NCBI GenBank assembly: GCA_964588285.1
Contig: CAZPNX010000026.1
Span: forward strand, 1 to 32,958
Direction of reading: 5' to 3'
From: CAZPNX01 sp964588285
GTDB taxonomy: Bacteria; Edwardsbacteria; AC1; EtOH8
DNA: 32,958 bases
In this document: positions 1 through 7,676 of the stretch, piece by piece
How positions within the stretch are numbered: position 1 is the first letter of the stretch
How the letters are laid out: each line of letters begins with the position of its first letter
The notes under the pieces: model-generated
Database searches by the model: none
What the model was told of the DNA's origin: nothing
What the model saw: only the letters and a program-made list of their open reading frames with translations
Translations under genes and position numbers: made by a program

Positions 1-46
1 TCCAACCGTGGTCTGTAATGGTAAAAATATCAACCAAATTTAGTTA
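1..46 (-). other. In-frame continuation of the C25 peptidase beyond TAA
   Basis: Reading on past the TAA at 44-46 in the same frame gives LNLVDIFTITDHGW with no further stop before the window edge. A hydrophobic stretch followed by His-Gly is the pattern expected around the catalytic histidine of clan CD peptidases such as gingipains. The stop directly follows the residues IRDG. A Tyr codon (TAC/TAT) there would restore a continuous reading. The part carrying the catalytic Cys and any C-terminal sorting domain lies outside the window. Confidence 0.5.
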
Positions 47-1603
47 CCCATCCCTGATATTGTAAAGGCTGTCGTTTATCGCGGCCAGGGCGCTTTGTTT
101 GTTTAAATTACGGGTGATTTCGCCTGTAAGGCTGTCGCAGCGGTTGAACAAGGTGTCCGGCCGGAAGCCGGATGGAAGGTATTGGTTGATTATGTATTTT
201 TTGGTGGTGTCGGTCGGCGTGCTAATGTATTTATAGGTGGTGTCGTAAGGCGTGGTTGTGCTGTCTATACTTGCAATTATCCGGGCATAATCCATCAAAC
301 CGCCCCAAAAGGCCAAATGCCGGCTGAAATCGCTGCTTGCGGCTAGTGAATTGGTTTCGTAGGCCATGACCTTGCGGACAAAGGTCTGGGCCTGGGCAAC
401 GGTTAAAACCGAGGCCCGGCCCACGAAGACCTCGGGGTACATGTCAACTATATCGTTTGTGTCTATTATAGGCGGATCTGGTGGTGGTGGCACCTCTATT
501 ATTACTGGTCCTTCGCCAAAATAATTGTCCCCATCGGTGTTCCAGGTCCCGTCCAGATCGCTGTAATACAGGTCGCAGGGTATGGATTCGACACACAACT
601 CGATCGCGTCCGCGGTGTATCCCTTGGAGAAGTTCCGGGTGTATCTGCACGGAACGATCTCCGGCCCTCCGCCCAGCAGCACATAGACCGTGCCCCAATG
701 CGAATAACAATCCCTGATGAAATTGCGCATCTTGTCGGGCAGGTCTATGCCCGGGTAATTGGCGTTTATCCAGCCAGCGGTTTTCACTATGGCGGGTAAA
801 CCTTTTCGGGTCTTGTAATCCGCCAGCCTTTGGAACACGGTGTCCAAGGGATGTTCGGTGATGATGATGTAGGGGATCTCGTCGGATTCGACCGAGGGCA
901 GGGGGGTGTATTTCAAGGGCTGGAGGACGCTGCCGTTCCGCTTGTTCGCGCCGTCGGCCTTGAAGGCAGCCGACAGCCCGGCCGGGTTGGAAACCAGGCT
1001 TTGGGCCATTTTCCGGTAGATGCCGTCGGCAAATGTTGTGCGGCGATAAACGGGCGTTGGGGAAACCGAGGAAGGTTTTGTTTTAAGTGTTATAATAAGT
1101 TTTGTTGCCAGAGTAAGTTTTTTCGCTACCGGGTTGTATTGAACCGGGTGTACAGAAACGGTGGCAATCCTGTAGCCGCCCATAAAGCCGTTGTGTATGC
1201 ATTGAGCGGTCGTTCCCGGATATTCTGAGTTTACAGCATAGACACCGTTGGGCAAGGCAAATATCACTTCCTTCTCCACTCCGTTGGCCGCTATTGGATA
1301 TTGGGTAGGATAAATGCTGTTGCTGACGACATATTCTTGAGTGGAAACGATTTCAGCCACGACCCCGGCCGGCTCTTCAGATGCTGGAATAGCAATGTAT
1401 ACGGTCTTAACCGGCAGCATCGGTTCGCTGGGCTTACCGCCGTAAGCGCAACCCTTCAGATTAGCGAAATCATAGATCGTGCTTTCGGCTATCCTTTGAG
1501 TTATGAAGAAATCGGATGTAGGGAAGTCGAGTGTGGTGCCGACATCGGCCAGCGCCGGGCATGCAAAAACGCCAAGCGACAATGCAACAAACAACCTCTT
1601 CAT
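44..1603 (-). CDS. Gingipain-like C25 cysteine peptidase, interrupted before the catalytic residues
   Basis: The predicted product is 519 residues. I place the start at ATG 1603: it follows AAAGGA at good spacing and gives a clean signal peptide (MKRLFVALSLGVFACPALA). An in-frame ATG at 1621 overlaps the upstream stop as ATGA but would put six extra residues before the signal peptide. Residues about 20-230 resemble a C25 propeptide region. From about residue 240 the sequence resembles the C25 catalytic subdomain: a DEIPYIIIT strand, a LADYKTRKGLPA helix, the YVLLGGGPEIVPCR strand and PEVFVGRAS. In this family the catalytic His-Gly and Cys come next. Here the reading frame ends at TAA 44-46 before either appears, although the same frame beyond the stop encodes TDHGW up to the window edge. 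The gene is therefore probably a pseudogene, or carries a sequencing error. It lies 14 bases after the FG-GAP gene and is probably co-transcribed with it. Confidence 0.8.
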   Translation of the reverse strand: MKRLFVALSLGVFACPALADVGTTLDFPTSDFFITQRIAESTIYDFANLKGCAYGGKPSEPMLPVKTVYIAIPASEEPAGVVAEIVSTQEYVVSNSIYPTQYPIAANGVEKEVIFALPNGVYAVNSEYPGTTAQCIHNGFMGGYRIATVSVHPVQYNPVAKKLTLATKLIITLKTKPSSVSPTPVYRRTTFADGIYRKMAQSLVSNPAGLSAAFKADGANKRNGSVLQPLKYTPLPSVESDEIPYIIITEHPLDTVFQRLADYKTRKGLPAIVKTAGWINANYPGIDLPDKMRNFIRDCYSHWGTVYVLLGGGPEIVPCRYTRNFSKGYTADAIELCVESIPCDLYYSDLDGTWNTDGDNYFGEGPVIIEVPPPPDPPIIDTNDIVDMYPEVFVGRASVLTVAQAQTFVRKVMAYETNSLAASSDFSRHLAFWGGLMDYARIIASIDSTTTPYDTTYKYISTPTDTTKKYIINQYLPSGFRPDTLFNRCDSLTGEITRNLNKQSALAAINDSLYNIRDG

Positions 1604-1617
1604 GGTAGGGCATCCTT

Positions 1618-3282
1618 TCATCTGATTAAAATTAACTTATTTGTTATAGTTTGTTTGCTGGTTTCCAGTTTAATAAAATAAACGCCTCCGGGCATTTTAT
1701 TGTTCTTATAATCTATGCCATCCCAAAAAACGTAATGCTCGCCTGGCTCTCTAACGCCCGAAAATAGTGTTTTCACCCTTTGTCCGTAAATGTTATATAC
1801 AATGATCTCATTGTAACTGTGTTCCCAAATTCTGTATTTTATTTGGCTTTTATCGCTGAACGGATTTGGACAGCTAAATAACCTGTTTTTATAAGGTATC
1901 ATTGCGTTTGCCGGCCACCCTACTACGCCATTGACATCAACATTGTAAATTAATACTTTCAATGGTGTTTTTGGCGTAGTGTTTGGATTGCAATACGCTG
2001 CAATTTCCCTTTTACCGTCATTATTTATATCACCGCAATCCGCCAGAGACCAACCTAAACCGTTCTTTTTATTGCCCGTTATTATTACATGCGGCACGCT
2101 ATCTAAAATCGAACCACCGTAATAAATATATATTCTCCCTGCAAAAGTATCCGTTCCGTTTGTGTAACGCCCTGCTGTAATCAAAATATCATCAATGCTA
2201 TCACCATTTAAATCGCCAGTTCCACATACAGGATATCCGAAAAAACTGCCCGTCTGCTCCCCGACCAACAACAGGGCCGGCGCGGTGTCCGGTGCCGCCC
2301 CGCCCAGGTATATATAAGCTCTCCCTGTACTGCTGTTATAACCCGGCTCCCCCACAATGACGTCGTCATACCCGTCATTATTAAAGTCCCCGGAAGAGAT
2401 GCTGCGGCCGAACTCGGCCGCCTTCTGCCGTCCGTCAAAGTAAAGGTCGTAATCAACATCAAACGCGCTGCTGCCGTAAAAAAGATAGACCCGGCCGCAG
2501 ATGGAGGTATCGTATGTGCTGCCGGGCGCGCCCACGACGACATCAACCCAGCCGTCCCCGTTGAAGTCTCCGCTGCTGAAACTGCAGCCGAAATTTTCGC
2601 CACTCCGGTCTCCGGCGCCCCACAGCCGGTAATCCGCCACGCTGTCCGCGCCCGCCATCGTGGAATCGCCAAGGAAGATGCGGGCCGATCCGTCCTGTAA
2701 ACCCACTCCATTATCGCCCGGCGCGCCGACGATGATGTCCGAGCATCCGTCCCGGTCCAGATCCCCGAGACCGTGAACCGCATAACCCAAACCGGCAAAA
2801 CTGGCGCCGGTGAGAACCCACAACGGCACGGTATCCGGAACCGGGCCGCCCCGGTATACATACACCCGGCCGTTGCTGTTGGGCGCGTCGTAACCCGGCG
2901 AGCCGATCACGATGTCGGTATAGCCGTCGGCACAAAAGTCCCCGGCGTAGCTGACCGACGAACCATAGCTGGTCCAGTCGCCCGGGTAGCCCTGTTCCCC
3001 GTGGTACCGCACGTCCCACAGGCTGTCGAACGCGCCCCCGCCGTAGTACATGTAGGCCCAGCCCGGGCTGCCGATGGAGCCGCTGCGGTCGTAGGCGCCT
3101 ATCAGTAAATCAATCTCCCCGGTTCCCCTAAAGTTCTTTACCGGAGCAATGGACGCCCCGAAGATGGTCAGGGTGTCCGGCCCGACGATGGTCTTCACCA
3201 GGACCGCGGTGTCGGCGCGGGCTTGACCGAAAAACAAAATGAGCGCCAGGGCGCTCATCAATATGTCTCTTGCTTTATGCAT
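1618..3282 (-). CDS. Secreted FG-GAP (integrin-alpha-like) beta-propeller protein with C-terminal sorting domain
   Basis: The predicted product is 554 residues, starting at ATG 3282. TTGAGG lies 8 bases upstream of the start, and the start gives a signal peptide (HKARDILMSALALILFFGQA). The longer reading from 3321 would begin upstream of the predicted transcription start, so I reject it. The mature part holds about seven FG-GAP units of the form GDFNGDGWVDVVVGAPG...GRVYLFYG. Most carry a DxDxDG calcium loop, as in integrin-alpha propellers. The last 80 or so residues (NPFSDKSQIKYRI, VYNIYGQRVKTL, GGVYFIKLE) form the type A sorting/FlgD-like module shared with three other proteins here. It is likely exported and surface-attached or released; ligand unknown. 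The final 200 or so codons (1618-2220) are much richer in A+T than the rest. The C25 peptidase gene follows directly. Confidence 0.85.
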   Translation of the reverse strand: MHKARDILMSALALILFFGQARADTAVLVKTIVGPDTLTIFGASIAPVKNFRGTGEIDLLIGAYDRSGSIGSPGWAYMYYGGGAFDSLWDVRYHGEQGYPGDWTSYGSSVSYAGDFCADGYTDIVIGSPGYDAPNSNGRVYVYRGGPVPDTVPLWVLTGASFAGLGYAVHGLGDLDRDGCSDIIVGAPGDNGVGLQDGSARIFLGDSTMAGADSVADYRLWGAGDRSGENFGCSFSSGDFNGDGWVDVVVGAPGSTYDTSICGRVYLFYGSSAFDVDYDLYFDGRQKAAEFGRSISSGDFNNDGYDDVIVGEPGYNSSTGRAYIYLGGAAPDTAPALLLVGEQTGSFFGYPVCGTGDLNGDSIDDILITAGRYTNGTDTFAGRIYIYYGGSILDSVPHVIITGNKKNGLGWSLADCGDINNDGKREIAAYCNPNTTPKTPLKVLIYNVDVNGVVGWPANAMIPYKNRLFSCPNPFSDKSQIKYRIWEHSYNEIIVYNIYGQRVKTLFSGVREPGEHYVFWDGIDYKNNKMPGGVYFIKLETSKQTITNKLILIR

Positions 3283-3308
3283 TTTATATGCCTCAATTTG
3301 CCGTATAT

Positions 3309-3337
3309 ACTTTACCGCCAAAGCCCGCCTTTGTCAA
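3309..3337 (-). promoter_or_regulatory. Predicted sigma-70 promoter of the FG-GAP/C25 gene pair
   Basis: On the minus strand TTGACA (3337-3332), a 17-base spacer and TAAAGT (3314-3309) form a good -35/-10 pair. The expected transcription start near 3302 leaves a leader of about 20 bases that contains the GAGG ribosome site of the start at 3282. Confidence 0.6.
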
Positions 3338-3402
3338 GCTGTTTTTTGGACAAAATGGAGGAGGCAGTTACTGACGAGTGAAATTCTATGCAAAACCTGT
3401 GG

Positions 3403-3446
3403 TGAGCACTTCGGCAAGTGTTACCGTGAGCCTGCCGAACTGCTCA
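3403..3446. repeat. Hairpin-forming GAGCACTTCGGC repeat
   Basis: TGAGCACTTCGGCA (3403-3416) and TGCCGAACTGCTCA (3433-3446) are complementary at 13 of 14 positions around a 16-base loop. Sequences of this kind occur as dispersed intergenic repeats in many environmental bacterial genomes. It lies in the 414-base divergent region 3283-3696, which holds no gene that I can support. That region holds only two promoters, this hairpin and the hairpin at 3487-3564. Confidence 0.6.
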
Positions 3447-3486
3447 GTGCAGACTCTGCCGAACCATTGCATAAAATATTTTGAAC

Positions 3487-3564
3487 CACTAAGACTCAAA
3501 GAGCACTAAGATATTACAAAGAATATAATTAGTTATATTCCTTCGTGTCCTTCGTGTCTTAGTG
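3487..3564. repeat. Hairpin-forming CACTAAGAC repeat with an A+T-rich core
   Basis: The outer arms CACTAAGAC (3487-3495) and GTCTTAGTG (3556-3564) are perfect inverses. The core is also a perfect inverted repeat: GAATATAA, a TTAG loop and TTATATTC (3521-3540). The segments between (CAAAGAGCACTAAG against CTTCGTGTCCTTCG) pair only in part. The element resembles a small palindromic intergenic repeat. It is just upstream of the TPR-gene promoter. Confidence 0.65.
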
Positions 3565-3632
3565 TTTTAGTTCCGGCTTGTTCGGGTTAGGTAGAAGGCA
3601 TGCAAATCGTTTCGGTCAATCCTAAATAGCGC

Positions 3633-3661
3633 TTGACATCATCCCTCCCATGTGCTAATTT
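3633..3661 (+). promoter_or_regulatory. Predicted sigma-70 promoter of the TPR-protein gene
   Basis: TTGACA (3633-3638), a 17-base spacer and TAATTT (3656-3661) match the consensus well. The possible GTG start at 3652 lies inside this promoter, so translation must begin downstream, at ATG 3697. Confidence 0.65.
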
Positions 3662-3696
3662 TATGGCGTGACAACAGCTTAATACGGAGCGCCACC

Positions 3697-6600
3697 ATGC
3701 CCCTTGCCGATTTCTTCATGCTCTCCAAGGAGCAGATCCTCCAGAAGGCCGACAAGCTCCGCTCCGAAGGCAAGCACGCCAAGGCCGCCGAGCTCCTTTT
3801 CTCCGGCCTCAAAAACACCCCAGATGACTTTGAACTGCTGACGGCCCTGGCCTCGGCCCACCTGGCCGACCGCAAGGGCCGGGACGCGGCCCTGGCCTTG
3901 AAAAACGCCATGGCCCTGGCTCCCGGCCGATCCGCCGAGATCTTAGAGTTGGCCGAACGGTTCTTCTTCTCCGAGGGGCATCTGCCGGAACTGGGCGACC
4001 TGGCCTTTGAATTGAATGTCTCCCGCCGCAATTTCGATTCGGCCGTCAAAATCCTCAAGGCCCTGTCCGACCGGGACGTCGACATCATTGCCTCCAAATA
4101 CCAAAAGATCAAAGACTCGCTGGACAGGTACTCCGGGCCTCCCAAGCCGGCCGGAGCCCTGGCCAAGGACATGGCCGCGCTCTACGCCATGGCCCTGCTC
4201 CTGGACCGCCGGGGGCAACCGCTGCCGTCCTATGACCTGTTGGATCGGATTCTGGCCGCCCTTCCCTCCGAAGAGCAGAACCTTCAGGACTGCTCGGCCC
4301 GAATAGCCGAAGGCCACCCCGGACGGGCCGAGGTCATCCTGAGGCACGGCGACATCATGTTCCGCACCGGCAAGCGTGACAAGGCGCTTAACCTCTACGC
4401 CGAGGCGGCCAAGGCCGGCCAGGTGGATGCGGTGGTTGACCGGCTGGCCCCGGTGGCCCAGGCCGAGGAGAAGAATACGCCCGTTCAGCAATTCCTGGCT
4501 CAGCTTTACATCCAGCAGCAGCGTCCGGCCGAGGCCCTGGCCCTGGTGAAGCGGTTGTGGCAGGCCGACAAGCGCCATCCCGAATCCTGCCTGGGCATGA
4601 TGCAGGAGATCGTCAAGCTGGATCCCTCGTCGGTCGAAGCCCGCCAGACCTTGGGCGACGCCGCCTTGGAGACCAGAAAATTCGACCTGGCTCTTTCCAG
4701 CTTCGCCAAGGTGGCCGGGATGGATCCCTCCCGACTGGACCAAGTGCTGGAGCGATACCGGAAGATAATGGAGCTGGCCCCAGACAACTCCGAGGCCGCG
4801 GTCAAAATAGTCGAGGCCTATCAGTCGGCCGGCCGCACCGATCAGGCGGTCGCCGAACTGCGCCAGATGCTCTCCCAGGACGCTTCTCTGCTGGACCTGG
4901 CCCTGGAGAAGGCCGACGAGTTTCTCAAACCCGATCTCGATCAGCCGGCCATCCTGGCTTTTCTGGCCGAGTGCCACCTGATGCGGCAGGAAACCGCCAA
5001 GGCCTCCAAGGTTTACCAATATCTTTCCGGGCTAGGTCCGGAAAATCTGGAGGCCGGGCTTAAAGGCCTTCAAACCCTGGTGGCCGGCAACCCCAACCAG
5101 CTCGAACCCATGCTGGCCTTGCTTCTGACCCTGCTGCAGGCGGAACGCTTTCCCCAGGCCTGGCTTATCGGAAAAGAGCTGGCCCAGAGGCATCCCAAGG
5201 CTTGGACTTCCTTCCTGCCCCTGCTGGAATCATACTCGGAACCGGGAGGCCCGGAATACAACTCGTCTTTGGCCGCCATCTGCGCCGAGCTGGAAAAATC
5301 ACAGGGCGCCGAAAAGGCGATCTCCCTGACCATGGCCGAAGCCCTGGCCCGCAGCCAGCAGTTCGCCAAGGCCGCCGAGTTGTTTCTTAATTTGAGCCAG
5401 GATGAGCAGGCCGGACCGCCGGCAGTGGCCCTTATCGAGGAACTGACGGGAAAATATCCCCAGGCCGGCCCCATGCATCTGGCCATGGCCGAGATCAATC
5501 GCCGCCGCGGAGAGATGGTCAAGATGGCCGCCTCGTTCTTGGCCGCCTCCAAGGTGGACAAGAGCCTCATCCCCAAGGTCTCGGCCAGCCTTCAGGAACT
5601 GTTGACAAAGAACCCGGATAATGTAGAGCTGCAGCTGCTCCAGCTGGATCTGCTTTACCAGCAGCGGCTGATGGAAAACGCCTTCAAACTGGCCAACGGC
5701 ATCCTGGTCAAATGGCCCGGCCCCGAGGGGGCCAAGGCCTATCTGCGGGTGGGTCAGATCTATCTGGAGAAGGGCGAATTGACCAAGGCGGCCGGCGGCC
5801 TGCTCAAGGCCTCGGAGCTGGATCACCGGCTTTCGGAAGAAGCCGGACAATCGCTGCGCCGTCTTTTGGAGATCGACTCCGCCAGCCTGGCCGGCCGCTA
5901 CGCCCTGGGCAAGGTGCTTTACCACCAGCAGCAGTACGACGCCTCGGTAGAGGAGCTGATGGCCGTCTGCCACCGGGAGCCGAAATGGGCGGAGAAGGTG
6001 ATGGCCGACCTCAAGGCCATCGAGAAGGCGGATCCGGTCAACCGCCACGTGCTTTTGGCCGAGGCCAAGGTCAGCTTCCTGCTCAAACGCAGCGATGACG
6101 CGGTGGCCGCCCTCTCCCAGTTGATCGAAGTCTCTCCCGAAAGCTTCGAGCAGGCCCTGGACGTCTATCAGCGGCTGCTGGCCCGGGACCCGGACCAGCC
6201 CCGAGTGAAGATGGCCCTGGCCAAGGCCCTGGTCATCAATGGCCGTCCCGACGAGGGGGTGGCCCTGGTGCGCCAGGCCATCTCCCGGGATCTGTCGCTG
6301 GTGGAGCCGGCCGTCACCCTGCTCCGGCTGGCTCTGGAGAGGAATCCCGACGATCTGGAGAGCGGTTACCTGCTGGCCAACCTCTACTGTCAACGCGGCA
6401 GTTTCGCCCAGGGCCTGGAGATACTGCGCGCCATCATGCAGGCCCGCCCCGACCAAACGGACCGGCTGGCCAGAGAACTGGAAAATATCCTTCAGCTTAA
6501 GCCCGATCTGCCCCAGGCCCGTTACTTCATGACCGAGATCCTTATCGGCGGGCGAAAATTCCAGCCGGCGGTGGCCAACCTGGAGGCCATCCTCAGGCAG

Positions 6601-7554
6601 CAGCCGGCCGAACGCCAGAATGTCCTGAATCTTTTGGAGAAGATACTTTCGTCCCAGGCCGACCAGTTGGAGGCGCTGATGCTCCGTTCCCGCATCTTAG
6701 TGGAGGTGGGACAGGTGGAGCCGGCCGTAGACGGTTTTGTTCGGGCGGCCGAAGTCAGCGCCGATATCCGGCCCCAGGTGGTGGCCGAGCTGGAAAAGCT
6801 TCAGTCCGGAAACCAGGGTCTGGGCCGGATACACGAAGCCCTGGGCACCATATATTTCGAGATGGGCAAGTTTCCCCAGGCCAGAGAATCTTTGTCCCAG
6901 GCCGTCAAGCTGGTGGCCGACAGCGAGACCAAGATCCGCCTATACTTCTTCTTAGCCGAAAGCCATCTGGCCCTGCGCAACGAGGCCAAAGCCGAGGAGG
7001 CCATGGACGAGGTCAAGCGCATCATGCCCGACGCCGACGAGGTCTACAAGGCCCTGAGACGGTTCTCCACCCGACGCCTCCAGGTGGAAATCGACAAAGC
7101 CTACCAAGCCATTCAGGAAGCGCCAGATGACCAGTTCAAGAAGCTGGACCTGGCTTCAAAGCTTCTGGTGGTCGAGAAATACGAGGCGGCCGCCAAGCTG
7201 CTGGCCTTCAAGCCCCAGGACGAAGAGGTGGCCCGCCGCCGCCTGCTGCTTCTGGCCCGGGCCTTTCTGGGCAAGAGCGAGGCCTATACCGCCATCGAGT
7301 TACTGCGGCAGGTGCCGCTGGGACAGCATCCCTTCAGCCGCTTCCAGATGGATGTCTGCTACCTGCTGGGACAATGCTACGAGGCGGTGGGCAACTATGC
7401 CGGGGCCGTCTCCGCCTATCGCAACATTTACATGGACCAGACAGATTTCCGCGACGTCAAACGCCGCATGGACTACTCGGCCGAAAAGGCGGTGCTCAAG
7501 GAGCTGGGCCATCAGGCCACCATGCTGGAGGCCACCGCCGCCGTCTACGGATGA
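3697..7554 (+). CDS. Large tetratricopeptide-repeat protein
   Basis: The predicted product is 1285 residues, almost wholly alpha-helical. I choose ATG 3697: GGAG lies 7 bases upstream, and the in-frame GTG at 3652 is inside the predicted promoter. From end to end the protein is TPR-like helical pairs, recognisable as ...A.ALAxAHLADRKGRDAA..., ...GDIMFRTGKRDKALNLYAEA... and ...LGTIYFEMGKFPQARESL.... Many units alternate with a second motif (LLxKNPDxLEaxLLLAxLy), giving a super-repeat of roughly 70-75 residues. I see no signal peptide or membrane segment, so it is probably cytoplasmic. TPR arrays usually serve as protein-binding scaffolds; no partner or enzymatic domain can be read here. It has its own promoter and is followed by 122 bases before polX. 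Confidence 0.85.
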   Translation: MPLADFFMLSKEQILQKADKLRSEGKHAKAAELLFSGLKNTPDDFELLTALASAHLADRKGRDAALALKNAMALAPGRSAEILELAERFFFSEGHLPELGDLAFELNVSRRNFDSAVKILKALSDRDVDIIASKYQKIKDSLDRYSGPPKPAGALAKDMAALYAMALLLDRRGQPLPSYDLLDRILAALPSEEQNLQDCSARIAEGHPGRAEVILRHGDIMFRTGKRDKALNLYAEAAKAGQVDAVVDRLAPVAQAEEKNTPVQQFLAQLYIQQQRPAEALALVKRLWQADKRHPESCLGMMQEIVKLDPSSVEARQTLGDAALETRKFDLALSSFAKVAGMDPSRLDQVLERYRKIMELAPDNSEAAVKIVEAYQSAGRTDQAVAELRQMLSQDASLLDLALEKADEFLKPDLDQPAILAFLAECHLMRQETAKASKVYQYLSGLGPENLEAGLKGLQTLVAGNPNQLEPMLALLLTLLQAERFPQAWLIGKELAQRHPKAWTSFLPLLESYSEPGGPEYNSSLAAICAELEKSQGAEKAISLTMAEALARSQQFAKAAELFLNLSQDEQAGPPAVALIEELTGKYPQAGPMHLAMAEINRRRGEMVKMAASFLAASKVDKSLIPKVSASLQELLTKNPDNVELQLLQLDLLYQQRLMENAFKLANGILVKWPGPEGAKAYLRVGQIYLEKGELTKAAGGLLKASELDHRLSEEAGQSLRRLLEIDSASLAGRYALGKVLYHQQQYDASVEELMAVCHREPKWAEKVMADLKAIEKADPVNRHVLLAEAKVSFLLKRSDDAVAALSQLIEVSPESFEQALDVYQRLLARDPDQPRVKMALAKALVINGRPDEGVALVRQAISRDLSLVEPAVTLLRLALERNPDDLESGYLLANLYCQRGSFAQGLEILRAIMQARPDQTDRLARELENILQLKPDLPQARYFMTEILIGGRKFQPAVANLEAILRQQPAERQNVLNLLEKILSSQADQLEALMLRSRILVEVGQVEPAVDGFVRAAEVSADIRPQVVAELEKLQSGNQGLGRIHEALGTIYFEMGKFPQARESLSQAVKLVADSETKIRLYFFLAESHLALRNEAKAEEAMDEVKRIMPDADEVYKALRRFSTRRLQVEIDKAYQAIQEAPDDQFKKLDLASKLLVVEKYEAAAKLLAFKPQDEEVARRRLLLLARAFLGKSEAYTAIELLRQVPLGQHPFSRFQMDVCYLLGQCYEAVGNYAGAVSAYRNIYMDQTDFRDVKRRMDYSAEKAVLKELGHQATMLEATAAVYG

Positions 7555-7676
7555 CCCCGCACCGGTCAGCCGTCCAGCAAAAGGAGCTTTCCGTTCTTAA
7601 CCAGATTTAGCTGGTGGCTCAGAACCATATGATTCATGCCTTCCTGGCTTCCTTATAAATATCCCCAACGGCATTC

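Noticed and set aside
44..46. Selenocysteine or pyrrolysine recoding of the C25 stop
   Set aside because: The codon is TAA, which is used for neither; no other gene in the window shows an internal stop that would suggest a variant code.
5299..6456. Long antisense reading frames opposite the TPR gene (such as 5299-6456 and 3943-5019)
   Set aside because: The plus-strand protein is repetitive and G+C-rich, which opens long frames on the other strand; they have no ribosome sites and no recognisable domain.
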